A DNA stretch of 21,885 nt from Darksidea phi (lineage: Eukaryota; Ascomycota; Dothideomycetes; Pleosporales; Lentitheciaceae), in contig JASJFT010000389.1 of NCBI GenBank assembly GCA_030770425.1, forward strand, positions 1 through 21,885, given 5' to 3'. The notes below the pieces were generated by a model that did no database searches, was not told where the DNA came from, and was given only the letters and a program-made list of their open reading frames with translations. Positions 7,640-18,807 of the stretch are shown one piece after another; the first letter of the stretch is position 1; each line of letters starts with the position of its first letter. The position numbers and the translations under genes were made by a program.

Positions 7640-9754
7640 ATGTACCATATTGTTCTTTTCTTCTTGGTAGTTTTGACATTCGCCTCAAACGAGAAAGGTA
7701 CGAGTTCCTTATATTTCCCTATGGAGGGAACCTAAGGCTACTAAGGGCGCTCTCTAAAATGGCCTTCAGCAGGAATTCAAGGAAGTCCGGCGAATGAAGC
7801 AGCCTGGAGCCGGCAGTTGAGGTCAGATCATTATGGCTATGCGCCATACACAGTCGAGTGCCCACACCCCCGTCCTACGATTCGAAACTCAACATCCATC
7901 TCTCCTGAAGAGACGAGCTGGTTGGAAAAGAGGCGCAACAACACAGTTTGGGCAATACGCAACTTCCTTTTCCGCGCGAACATCAATGGTTTCGACACTA
8001 ATAGCTACCTGGATAAAATCGCCGATAATGGAACAGCCTTACCAAATATTGGTATCGCTGTGTCGGGCGGTGGATGGAGAGCCCACATGAACGGCGCAGG
8101 GGCAATCGGTGCATTTGACAACACCACAACGAATTCAACTTCACCCGGCCATGTTGGCGGTCTTCTACAGGCGGCAACCTATCTCGCTGGCCTTTCGGGG
8201 GGAAGTTGGCTGGTTGGGAGTCTCTATGTACCCCAGTTGAGGTCGGTGCAGGAGCTATATAGGATGGATCCGAACGCCTCGAATTCCCTTTGGCAGTTTG
8301 ACAGCTCTATCATTAAAGGTTTTTCAAGCGTCCCTCCTACTGCGGCTCATGCTAATGATCTAGGGCCGACGACGTTATCTACTACCGAATATTTTGATCA
8401 GATCACCGACGAGGTTGAAAACAAAGAGGATGTTGGCTTTAATACTACAATCACAGACTTGTGGGGAAGAGGTCTGTCATTTCAGTTGTTCAATGCAACG
8501 GATGGAAGTCCTAGTATGGATGACAACCCAACTACTCTGGGGTTACTACTAATCAGAAACGAAGATTCCACATTCACCAACCTCGTGCAGGACGGTGCTT
8601 TTCAATCCGCGCAAGTGCCATTACCAATTATCGTGGCCATCGAGCGACCACCCGACCAGCTACTGATCCTCGCAAACTCTAGTATATATGAGATCAATCC
8701 CTGGGAAATTGGCACATTCGATCCTCCTACTGCTGCCTTCGCCCCCCTGCAATACGTCGGTTCAACCTTCAACGGCGGTATCGTTCCAGAAGATCAGGGT
8801 TGTGTATCTGGGTTCGAAAACATGGGCTTCATTGTGGGCACGTCCTCATCGCTGTTCAACCAAGCCTACCTGCAGATGAATAATACCAACTCACCTCCAC
8901 GAGCGGTAGAATATGTGTCTAGAAAGCTGGAGGAAATTGGGAACGAGAATAATGACGTTTCATACTGGGCCAATCCTTTCTACCAGTTCAACCCGGATGT
9001 GAACACAAATGCCAACAAACAAATACTCCCCCTGGTCGATGGCGGGGAAGATCTTCAGAACATCCCGCTACATCCACTGCTGCAACCTCCCCGGGGGGTT
9101 GATGTGATATTTGCAGTGGACAGTTCCGCTGACACCTCCTCCCCGGGCGCAAACTGGCCGAATGGGACCTCGCTCGTAGCAACATATCAACGATCTCTCC
9201 TCAAATCAGGCCATGAATTTCCGTTTCCGGTCGTTCCCGATCAAAATACGTTCGTTAACCTAGGCCTGAACGCAAAACCCACCTTCTTTGGCTGTGATAT
9301 CAAAAACCTGACGCAACTAAGCCCCCTCATTGTGTACCTACCTAACTCTCCTTACACCTATGATTCGAACATTTCAACTTTCCAGATGGAGACCGACGAC
9401 ACACAGCGCAACTCGATTATCCAAAATGGTTATAACGTAGCGACGAGGGGAAACGGGACCATTGATAGTGAATGGCCAGCCTGTATCGGGTGCGCTATGC
9501 TAGCGCGAAGCTTTTGGAAGACACAGACAGAGATGCCGTCGGTGTGCCAGAATTGTTTTGCGAGGTATTGCTGGAATGGAACGACGGATCCCACCGTACC
9601 TGCTCCGTATATGCCAACGCATGCTATCAAAACGAGTGGCTGTGCAAAAGAGGTAGTAGTTGCTTTTGCGCCGGTAATTGCCTCCTTCCTAGGAGTTTTC
9701 ACAATTTTGCTTTGGAACTTAGATATGTATGGCCTAGTCTTCCTCTTAACTTGA
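7640..9754 (+). CDS. Secreted lysophospholipase (phospholipase B family), two exons
   Basis: The ATG at 7640 opens a 58-nt first exon with a hydrophobic signal peptide (MYHIVLFFLVVLTFAS). A 72-nt intron (7698-7769, GTACGA...TTCAG) leads into exon 7770-9754; the joined protein is 680 aa. Without this exon the frame has only a TTG start and lacks a secretion signal. Motifs are those of the cPLA2/PLB family: SGGGWRA (118-124, oxyanion region and catalytic Arg123), GLSGGSW (nucleophile Ser162), GTSSSLFNQ (376-384) and LVDGGED with the catalytic Asp443. The Cys-rich end (CIGC, CQNC, YCWNG) is also typical. More than ten N-x-S/T sites fit a glycoprotein. The enzyme hydrolyses acyl chains from lysophospholipids and phospholipids outside the cell or at the wall. 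A final hydrophobic stretch after SGCAKE (about 648-680) could be a GPI-anchor signal. No lesion is visible, in contrast to several neighbours. Confidence 0.93.
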
Positions 9755-10126
9755 CCTCACGGCTTTGTACTTTACATAAGCATAGTAGTGTAAGCCAGTA
9801 TGAAGCATGTACGGATGTTTTAACGAAGTAGTATAGTAAGTGAGGAGATACGTTTAGTTCAAAGACTCTAAAGAGATCAGAGGCTCTTAAGACAACGCAT
9901 AGCTCAACCAGTAACTAGCAAGTCATATGATGTAGCTGTCCTGGGCTAGCGCAGTTGATAAAATCGCAGGCGGTGCTGACGTCGTATGTAGTCCTCTTAT
10001 TTCCACGGGCTATTTTACCTTGCGGAGACTATTGGGGCGTTTAGGGTTTGTCATTGTTTGGCTCGTCCTCCGTCGTGCCCTGAAAGGTGCGATGACTCAA
10101 GGTATCGGAGTATACCTATTTGAAGT
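9755..10126. other. 3' flank of lysophospholipase, no gene seen
   Basis: This stretch holds the 3' untranslated region and intergenic sequence. I see no ORF with family resemblance. A short piece at 9943-9980 resembles a tRNA box A (TAGCGCAGTTGATAA), but no matching box B or cloverleaf follows. Confidence 0.45.
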
Positions 10127-10190
10127 CACATACGGCCCGAAAGCGCGCTTTTTCACACAGCGCATACGATTGTATCGAGGAGTTATCTCG
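10127..10190 (+). pseudogene. Relic of the DUF7924-like gene start (ATG changed to ACG)
   Basis: This 64-bp piece matches the first ~20 codons of the minus-strand gene at 2690-2630, in the opposite orientation. In frame it reads ARKRAFSHSAYDCIEELSR, against ARKRALSHSAYDCVEDSSR in the gene. The start codon position (10,132-10,134) is ACG instead of ATG. Homology ends after TCTCGA. Most differences are transitions. The rest of the gene is not present here, so this is a small inverted duplication or the end of a second, deleted gene copy. Confidence 0.85.
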
Positions 10191-10201
10191 AATTAAGTAC
10201 T

Positions 10202-10316
10202 TATGTTGTCATTAATATGACATTTAGTCCATTTCTACAGGCACATGGGGCGATCTATCCGCAAACGCAAGACATGTGAAGCCGCGTTTCCACATGATAA
10301 AATGCTCCTCTTTAAG
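10202..10316 (+). repeat. Dispersed direct repeat, copy B
   Basis: This is the partner of 7295-7410, with the same core ACGCAAGACATGTGA and CACATGATAAAAT. It begins about 12 bp after the DUF7924-gene relic, whereas copy A has no such relic beside it. The juxtaposition suggests a patchwork of old insertions or rearrangements. Confidence 0.7.
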
Positions 10317-10617
10317 CCGCGAAACCCGCCGCTGCCCTCTCCGCCGATCGCCAAACGAAAGTCCTGATCAAGCCCACCACGTCCCCACCCCTTCTCGAGC
10401 CCACCAAGCAGCAGCCGAGATCTGGTCTCGGTTCGTTAAAAGGGATACGATGAGATAGGAGAGGTACAGGATAAGGTAGAATGCGGGCGGCGCTTTGGCA
10501 AGTGGGTTGAGCGTCACTGGCGTAACGCCGCCGTGCAAGCGCACACGAAGGTGGAAAGGCCCTGCATGTTTTGGTGATATAGCGTCGTACGGTCAAACAA
10601 CCAGCGGCTCCTTGCAT
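10312..10617 (-). CDS. Doubtful ORF with a mitochondrial-presequence-like N-terminus
   Basis: From an ATG at 10,617-10,615 the frame encodes 101 residues. The first 40 are rich in Arg, Ala, Ser and Thr with no acidic residue until YASDAQ, a pattern common at mitochondrial presequence ends. The remainder (PYPVPLLSHRIPFNEPRPD and beyond) matches nothing I know. It could be the first exon of a decayed nuclear-encoded mitochondrial protein gene or a chance frame. The lack of any recognisable mature domain argues against a working gene. Confidence 0.2.
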   Translation of the reverse strand: MQGAAGCLTVRRYITKTCRAFPPSCALARRRYASDAQPTCQSAARILPYPVPLLSHRIPFNEPRPDLGCCLVGSRRGGDVVGLIRTFVWRSAERAAAGFAA

Positions 10618-10707
10618 GAGCACTGCAACTTCTAGGACTGTAGAGACGTACCCTAGTTTGAGCTCTGAGGGTCATTAAGAGCTTTGGATTGTTGATATTG
10701 GTGAGGG

Positions 10708-10893
10708 ATGACTAGTAGAGCTGTGATGGTGGCTATGCATTGTAAGACTCTACACTATCTAGAGCTGCATAATCAGAACCACCTCTTAGACGCGTATTTC
10801 TCTGATACTACTTCGTCGAACATTCCTTCTCCACGTACATATTCAGATGATGAGATTGCCATTGATCCACGGGGGCGAGTCGTAAGGCTATAG
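10708..10893 (+). CDS. Doubtful small ORF of 61 aa
   Basis: The frame is ATG-initiated and ends at TAG 10,891-10,893. It has a mixed hydrophilic composition (LHYLELHNQNHLLDAYFSD, then a Ser/Pro stretch and DDEIAIDPRGRVVRL). No family is recognised and no splice-supported extension was found. It is listed because its C-terminal half looks more protein-like than most short frames nearby. Confidence 0.2.
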   Translation: MTSRAVMVAMHCKTLHYLELHNQNHLLDAYFSDTTSSNIPSPRTYSDDEIAIDPRGRVVRL

Positions 10894-11375
10894 CTTTGCA
10901 CGTGCCTCCTGAACTATTTATAGCATTCAACCAAGGACGAACTAAAGGTTTTTCTACTCACGATCCAATACACAACAATCCGCCGATGCAGCATAATTCT
11001 TCTCTTAGTGAAGCTACTGCGACATGACGGAACAGCATGAGTTGAGTTAGGTCCTTCAGTTTTGCAGAATTTGATAAGCGTTCTACCATTGGCTACATGA
11101 TGGTGGCGTTGGACTCAGCCGTATCATCTCCAGCGCATCGACTTTTCACACTCTCTTCCACTCCAATCGTCGCATCTTGCATACGGGCAACTACTTGAAC
11201 TGAGGACTCAAACCTCGAATCGGGTAGCAGTAAACGTTATTGCTCGCGACTGTCATTACGTTACTTCCACACGAGACAAGGCCCAGCGGCTGAGAAGCTC
11301 AGCCTAGGCTGCCGAACAAGGCTACAGGCATTAACAGGCCATACAAAAATAGGATCACCAGCCTACCCGATATGA
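10894..11375. other. Last unmutated DNA before the RIP tract, no gene seen
   Basis: These 482 bp have normal composition, with CA and TG present at ordinary frequency. I find no gene, RNA or repeat in them. They show that RIP-like mutation does not spread leftward out of the repeat block. Confidence 0.5.
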
Positions 11376-11660
11376 TGTGACGACGAAAGGGTTTTGTCGT
11401 GACGGTTTCGGCTAGCGCGACACCATACTAAGCGAAATAAGGTGTAAAAACGAGCTATCGTCGTCAGCCAAAGTCGAAGGAGAAAAAGAGGATATTTACA
11501 TTTAATTTATAGGGAAAAGTTACTTAGTATTATTAATACTCGAGATTTATTACTTTAGCTATTCGTAATTTACTTATTTAGTAGTATAACTTATAGTATT
11601 ATCCTTTAACTTTCGGGTCTAGTAGGGTTAGAAATTAGTCTACGCTACCTATAATCTAAG
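11376..11660 (+). repeat. Terminal-repeat-like sequence, copy 1 (left end not mutated)
   Basis: The copy starts TGTGACGACGAAAGGG and aligns along about 150 bp or more with copies at ~16,362 and 16,681, with the same internal spacing (136-137 bp from AAAGGG to the following CTTAGTATTATT-like block). The last CA is at 11,499-11,500: the first ~125 bp retain CA, TG and CpG, while the rest does not. Where copy 1 is unmutated, the other copies differ almost only by C-to-T and G-to-A changes. The right end (~11,660) is an estimate from weaker similarity (AGAAATTA...ACCTATA). Confidence 0.75.
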
Positions 11661-13796
11661 TATAGTAAAATACGTATATAAGACCTAGGGTATAATATAT
11701 AGTAGGGCGAATCTATAGTAGCTAGTAAAATAGGTATCTACCTAACTACTATACTAGGTAGTAGCTAGGGAAGCTATTAGGTATAAGTATTACGGATTAA
11801 ATATAGAGGGGTAATATTTAAGCTATTATATAATTAGATAGCTAGTAGGGTTTCTTAGTAAAGGGAGTAGGGTAGAGTATATCTAGAGCCGTATTTCTAT
11901 TCTATCCTAGTAGCTATAGCTATAGCTTCGGCGAACGTATATTATACCTCTATATTACGGTATAGCTACTCCTCGGGGTATATTATTCGAATTACTATCG
12001 ATTTTACGTAGGCTTAGACGCCTAGTTAAAGTCTAGCTCTTAAAAGTATAGTAATATACTAGTACTCGCCGCCCGAAGGCTCTTAGTAAACTAGGTACTA
12101 TAGTAGATATACTTTCCTTCTTATTTACTATTTATATAACTATCTTAGATAATATCTATATATAAGGGAAAGATAATATAATACCCTCTATAGTAGTAAA
12201 GGAGATAGAGAATATACTTAGGTAGATTAAGTATTCGTTCTTTATATATTTAACCTATACTCTTTAGAAGCCGCGTTAATCTACATTTACTATAGTTCTC
12301 TATAAGATTAATACTAAGATAGCTTTCTTTAATCCTAAGTTTCTTTTTTAGATATATCGATATTCGGGTATAAGTTAACCTATATTTAAACTAGACCTAG
12401 GTATACCTTTTAATTTTAACTTTTAATACGACTTCTCTATAGACGAATTCGTAGTATTCCTAGCTTAATATCTAGGTAAGATATAAGAGAAGAAGAAGAT
12501 AGAAAAAAAGATAGAGACTTATTTTTTATTAATAAGTCTAGAACTTAAATAGATAGTCTATATAATAGAGTAGAAATAGAGGAACTATAGACTAGATAAG
12601 ACGATTAGACTTACTATCTTTAATATTCGGGAGCTACGGTAGACTCCTAATCTAACTATTTTCTATATCTCGGATATCCTCTAGTTTCTTACGAGTAGAG
12701 ATAAAGGGCCGGCTATTTTAGAGGAGGTCTAATAGTAGATATAGAACTATAATAAGTATATATTAATAGGTAGGATTTATAGATATAGTTTATATTAGTA
12801 GATTTTATAGACGGAACTATAGATATCGTCGATATTATTAGAATACTTTCTTAGAGCTTATATACTAAAGCTATATTATTAATAAAGAGATAAAGAATAT
12901 AATAGTAAAGAGTATACTAAGGTAGAAGATATCTATTAGAACGTTATAGAATTTAGAAAGCTACTAGCGAGGCTATAGACTAGTATACTACTATCGTTCG
13001 TTAAGCTAATCCTTAAACTAGGGATTTAATTCTAGAAGTAAAAAACTAACGTATTAGAGGAAGTTATTAGGATAAGATATTAGGAGCTAATTAACTAGAT
13101 AATAATAGATAGGATTAAAGGGATAAGGATTTTAGATTAAGTTTTTTACTAATTATTTATAAGAGATATTAGTTTATAACTCTTTTTAGTAATACTAAGC
13201 GATATAGCTAGATATATAACCTAGTACCTTACTATAATAACTACTAGAATAGGAGAAAGGACTATTATAGCTATTATAATACTTAGTATACCTTATATTA
13301 TTATACTCTCTAGTCTATAAATTCTTATCTAGTAGATATATATTTTTAAAGATAGGGTTAATATAGAAAGTATAATTTATACTAAATTTAGATATATTAT
13401 ATAGTATACTCGAATACTCTATTTAATATAGCTATATAGAAATATACTATATAGTTTTCTATTTAGGGCTAGCTATTAGGGTTTAGTAGTTTTAAGTACG
13501 TAGAAAGCCGGGGCCCTATATAGAAGTATAGCTAGTATTAGATAATATTATCTACGCTATCTATAGAAGGATTATTTTACTACTACTATTTTAAATTTTT
13601 TATTTCTAAGATCTAGAGCTATTTCGTATAGGCTAAACTATCGCGAAAAAAATTATTCTAACGAAATTTAACTATATAGTTACTATTTTATATAATAAGA
13701 ATTAGTTTTTAGTATTCTAGCTATTCCTACGTAACGTAAGGCTTAAGCCCTTAGATAATTCTCTTTTCTAATCCTACTTACGCGGTATATACTAGA

Positions 13797-13815
13797 GGTA
13801 GTAGTAGTAGTAGAG
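13797..13815. repeat. Short AGT microsatellite
   Basis: An AGT/GTA trinucleotide run (about five to six units) lies within the RIP tract, continuing into GAGTAG. It may derive from a trinucleotide repeat in a former coding region. No function is apparent. Confidence 0.5.
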
Positions 13816-14401
13816 TAGAAAATTATACTATAATCTCTAATACGTAGAAGGAGGTAGCTTATATACTTTTAATCTATTTTATACTATATATATAGATAGT
13901 TTATAAATCTAAGTAAAACTATAATATTATCTATTTACTAGATCTAGATTAGATTAATAAGAGCTATTACTATAGTTTAAATAGCTTAGATAAGGTATAT
14001 TAGTATAATAATTAGATAGGTTTACTACTTAATAGTACCCGTTAAGACTATATAGGTATAAAATTCTTATTCTTATTATTCTAAACTTCTTCTATCTTAT
14101 ATATAGTTACTAGAGACTTATCTTTAATATATAACTACTTCTTTTCCTTAATAGAGCTATTATATATTATACGTACCTTTATATAGAGTCTAGATTAGGA
14201 CTAATAGAATATTTATTATACTATTAGTTTCTAATAGATTAAGATTAAGTTAACGAATTCTATTACTAGAATAACTACTTAGGAGAAGATCTAATCTTAC
14301 TTATAAGTATTAGATAAAGAACTAAAGATTAACTATAAGGAATTAAAATAGAAAGTCTAAGAGATCTTCTACTCTCTTATACCTATTCTTATTCCTTAAG
14401 G

Positions 14402-14510
14402 TAATAGTAGTAGTAGTAGAAGTAGTAACTTCTATAACTTTTATAACTTCTATAAAGATTATAGAAGTAGCTATCTTAGTAACTTCTATAACTTCTAAGT
14501 TACGTAATAT
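14402..14510. repeat. Low-complexity tandem region with AACTTCTAT units
   Basis: AGT triplets are followed by repeated AACTTCTAT/AACTTTTAT units. On the minus strand the pattern reads as a Val-Ile-Glu-Val-Thr-like low-complexity stretch. It lies inside the putative retrotransposon interior and may be the remnant of a low-complexity coding segment. Confidence 0.5.
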
Positions 14511-16361
14511 TAGATTACTAACTAAGTATAGCTTAGCTATTATAACTATATTAGAGCTTATTCTATACCCCTCTAATCCTAGAGTTATAATAAGAGTCTA
14601 CGATACTTTCTAAACTAAGCTAGATATTAAAAGTCTTACTAGTAGAATAGATATTAGGATTTACCTTTTTTATAAGCTCGAGCTAGATCTACTACTCTTT
14701 AATACGTAGCGTCTACTCTACCTATATAATACTAACCTAATTATAAGATATTATATAAAGACTACTCTAGCTAAGCTTATTAGTAGTCTTATACTAGTAT
14801 TAGGTTCGCTATAACTACTTACTAAAGAGATTCTTCTCCTACTTAGTAGGATTAGAGTATACTAGAGCTTAGATAGCTCTTTTTACTTCTATTTATAGCT
14901 TATCTTTTCTATTATAACTATAACTTCTACCTATATTTATAGTCTTATCTTTTTACTTAAGTAGTAAGATTATATAAAGATATATATAGACTAGAAAAGC
15001 TATAGCCTAGTAATATTAAATATAGATAGTAGTAAGCTAGCCCTTATAGTAGTTAACTATATTCTAGACGTACGAGAACACGTTACTAATAATATTAGAT
15101 TAAAAAGTTCTAAGTAAAGATAAGGATATAGTACTTATCGGAAAAGAAGTATTAGAGAACTACTAACTCTTTAGGAAGAATACGGCGTAGTCCTATACTA
15201 TATTATTATCTATAGTATAGATATTATAAAGTATAATAGTAGCTATTATATATAGACTATAGACTATATTATAAAGAGTAGAAATAGTATTATATTACTT
15301 AATAGACTACTTAATAATCTAGGTAATTATATACTTATTATCGGGTAAGATAGAGATATAGGTAGTATACTTAGTATAATAAATACCCTCGTAGGGCTAT
15401 ATTAGACTAAGAAACTATCTTTTCTTTAAAGTCTATACCTTCTACCTCTTCTTATATTTCTTCTTAACGCGGTAGTTATTATTAGTAATAGTAGTTATTA
15501 AAGTCGGCTTCTCTTAGGATATAATATCTACTTCCTCGTTAGACTAGCTAGATTCTTATTCTAGTAGACTCGTAGGGCTTAAGCTATCTAACTCCCCTTA
15601 TTTAACTATTTTAGTATATTTAGTACTTAATATCTAGTTATTTATACTATCTATAGTAGGATACTTAATAAAAGATAAGTAAGAGCTTTATAACCTTTAT
15701 ATAGATAGAGAAATCTTATTATTTTTAATATTATCTTTAGTACCTTAGGTAAGCTAATAGGCTACGTATACTAGATTCCTCTAGATAATATCTAGAAGTA
15801 TATCTTTAGATAAGATCTAGTATAATAGCTAGATAGCTAATAGGACGGAGTTAGTAACGAAGATAGGCTTATACTTAGTTAGATTATTAGGTACTAGCTA
15901 TCTAGTACTATAGATATTAGGTTAAATATCTTAGTCTATAATTAGCTTTATAATCTTCTAAAATAGCTTTTAATAATATTTATTATAGGCGGTATAGATA
16001 TACTAGAGTAGAAAGTCTAGCTCTTTAGTTATAGGAAAGCTTCGGATACTACTATCTAACTACTATACGGCTTTATTAAGTAGATATAACTAGTAAGACC
16101 CTTATAGTAGTAATAATAGCTAGGACTATAATATATTTAGGGATAGACGGTATAAGATAGTAGAAGTTTACGCGTTATATAGTACTTATTTACTAAGAAC
16201 TTCTAAGAGTTCTAGATCTAGTAGGGTCGAAACTTAGGAATTATATTACCTAAGTAATCCGATATATATATTATATTTATAGCTAATTAAAGGGTACTAC
16301 TAATAAGACTATTATTAATAAAACTATTATAGATCTTATAAAAAGAAGAGTAGAAGATTAA

Positions 16362-16650
16362 TATAAAAAAAGGGGGTTTATTATAGTAGTTTTAGCTAGT
16401 ACTATATTATACTAAACGAAATAGAGTATAAAAATAAGCTATTATTATTAGCTAATATTAGAGGGGAAAAAGAGACTATTCGTATTTAATTAATAGGGTA
16501 ATATTACTTAGTATTATTACTACTATAGATTTTAGACTTTAGTTATAAAGAATATACTTATTTAGAGGTATAATATATTATCTTTCCCTTTTAGAAAGAC
16601 TAGAAATTATCTAAAGTTACCTATATAACCTAACGTATTATTATATTAAA
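16362..16650 (+). repeat. Terminal-repeat-like sequence, copy 2
   Basis: This copy aligns with copy 1 at 11,376: a G-rich start (A7G5), then the CTAGTACTATATTATACTAA region, ACGAAATAG, and ATTACTTAGTATTATTAC at about 16,502-16,519. It is fully RIP-mutated. If copy 1 is the 5' LTR, this is the 3' LTR. The right boundary is approximate. Confidence 0.65.
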
Positions 16651-16680
16651 TAGCTAATAAGAGATAGCTATCTAGTAGAA

Positions 16681-16870
16681 TATAATAATAAAAAGGGTTA
16701 CTTATAATAGTTTTTACTAGTACTATATTATCCTAAGTAAAATAAGATATAAAGATAATCTATAGTTATTAGCTATAGATAAGGTAGAAAAGGGACTATT
16801 TATAATTTATTTATAAAGTAATATTACCCCCTATTATTAATACTATAGATTTATTTATTTAATTATACCT
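16681..16870 (+). repeat. Terminal-repeat-like sequence, copy 3
   Basis: The copy starts TATAATAATAAAAAGGG, which is what full C-to-T and G-to-A conversion of the copy-1 start would give, apart from one extra A. It stays co-linear with copies 1 and 2 for about 150 bp, to CTATTATTAATACTATAG. It lies only about 30 bp after copy 2. It may be a solo LTR or the left end of a second, adjacent element. Confidence 0.65.
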
Positions 16871-18160
16871 AAATCGCTTATAATATTACTTAGTAAATTA
16901 TCTAGAACTAAGAGATAGAGTTATATTAGGATATATAGACTATAACTAATAGTAGAATATAAAAACTAAAAAGAGCTAGTATTAAAATAAAGATATATAG
17001 AGGTAGAGATAAGCTTATAGTAAAGAATATTAGTAACTATTTTATCTATCTCTAATAATATAGTATATTTATCTATTACGAGTATATAATAAAGATATAG
17101 AATCTTAATATATATCTATAGAACTATTATATAGTTTCTATAAAAGAGAGGAAAGCTATTACTAAGTACTACGGCCGCTAGAGGATTAGAAATCCTAAGA
17201 AAGTTTAACTATTAACCCTAATAAGGCTACTATTTAAGACGTTTAGTAAGCTACTTAATAGATATTAATATATCGAAGAAGACTATAATAAGATTATAGT
17301 TAATATCAACTAAATAAGAATATATTATAAGGACGAGTATAAAATTTCGTAGAAAGAGAATATTAAAAGACTATATAAAAGAATTAAGATTTAGACGTTC
17401 TTTTAGATAAGAGAACTTTAGTAGTATTTTATTATAAATATACTAAATAGTAGAGTAGATACTAGTATATTATATAAATAAAAGACTAAGGTAGATATAT
17501 TACTTAGTAAGTAGAAGAGAATAGATTTATAATATAAATAAAAGATATAAATTATAGAGGTAAATATAGTAAAGATAAATAGAATAGACTAGTTTAATTA
17601 TATAGAATAACTATAGTATCTAGTAAAGTAAAACTACGTATATCTTATATATATAATTAAGCTACTAAAGTAGAGTAAACTAAAGCTTAAATAGATAGTA
17701 AAAATTATTAAGTTACTAGTTAAGAGAAGTATTACTAGATTATTAATACTTATACGCGAGATAAGGTAGTAGCTATAAAATACTTAATAAGAGGAGATTA
17801 ACTAACGACTAATAGTATAGTTATAAAACTTAGAAAGTTAGACCTACTATATAGGGTATATTATTATATTTATATACTATTTTCTACGTATTATTACTAA
17901 CGAGGAGATAAGGGCGACTAGTAGTAGTAATAATAATAATAATAACGACGATAATTTGAATAGAGAATATAGGGATAAGATTAGGAAAAAAAATTAGGAT
18001 TTTATAACTCTAAGTTATTAAATAAGTATTCCTAATAGACGTATCGTAATTTATTTTATTATATCTATTATAGTAGTAGAGATATATAATTAAAAAGGTA
18101 GGTATACTAGTACCTAGTATCTATATTCGGAAAGACTTCCTAAGTAAGGCCGCTAATTAA

Positions 18161-18712
18161 ATTAGGATTTTTTCGAAATATCGTAGCGCGCTATATTAAA
18201 AGCTAGGTTCCGTATAAAGTAAGTTCTATAAGATAGAATAATAACGTAGAAAGCTATCTATACTCGTTTAATATACTTATTACTATATAGTAGTAATATA
18301 TAGATAAGTTTATTATCGTTATTAAAGGAGGATATACTAACTAAATTAGGGTTTTTTTAGAATATTATAGTATACTATATTATAAGCTAGTCTTCGTATA
18401 AAGCGAGCCCTATAAGGTAGAATAATAGCGTAGGAAGCTATCTATACTTACTCGATATACTTATTACTATATAGTAGTAATATATAAATAGAACTATTAT
18501 TATTATCGAAGAAGAATATACTAACTAAATTAGGATTTTTTTAGAATATTATAGCGTACTATATTAAAAGCTAGATTCTATATAAAACGAGTTCTATAAA
18601 GTAGAATAATAGCGTAGGAAGCTTTCTATACTCGTTTAATATACTTATTACTATATAATAGTAATATATAGATAGGATTATCGTCGTTAAAGAGAGAATA
18701 CGTTAATCGAAC
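18161..18712. repeat. Three tandem copies of a 184-bp unit
   Basis: Units begin at 18,161, 18,345 and 18,529 (ATTAGGRTTTTTT) and the array ends at about 18,712, where a variant of the unit start (ACTAGGG) reappears. Each unit holds the near-palindrome TATTACTATATAGTAGTAAT and a GCGTAGGAAGCTATCTATAC-like block. The period is not a multiple of three, so it is unlikely to be a coding repeat. Degenerate similarity just upstream (about 18,059-18,120) may be a fourth, worn copy. Confidence 0.85.
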
Positions 18713-18807
18713 TAGGGAAAAAGATATCGTATTAATACTATTTCTAAATACTCGTAGACTATAGTCTATTATAAGATAGTTTATACTAATACTCTTTTAA
18801 ATAGTAC

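Larger units (their letters stand above)
11376..16650. mobile_element. Probable dead LTR retrotransposon (RIP-inactivated)
   Basis: Two direct copies of a TG-starting repeat of about 285 bp bracket roughly 4.7 kb of internal sequence, giving an element of about 5.3 kb, a normal size for a fungal Copia or Gypsy element. A purine run (A7G5, about 16,365-16,375) lies at the left end of the second copy. RIP has removed essentially all start codons and filled every frame with TAA and TAG, so I could not identify gag, protease, reverse transcriptase or integrase motifs. The family and orientation stay open. A non-LTR origin of the repeats, for example unrelated solo insertions, cannot be excluded. 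Confidence 0.5.

Noticed and set aside
9472..9831. 119-codon plus-strand ORF overlapping the lysophospholipase end
   Set aside because: It is a shadow frame of a well-supported gene.
9943..9980. tRNA-like sequence (GGGCTAGCGCAGTTGATA)
   Set aside because: Only a box-A-like piece is present; no anticodon stem, T-arm or box B could be folded from the following bases.
18161..18712. CRISPR-like array
   Set aside because: The units are contiguous 184-bp tandem copies without unique spacers, in eukaryotic RIPed DNA.
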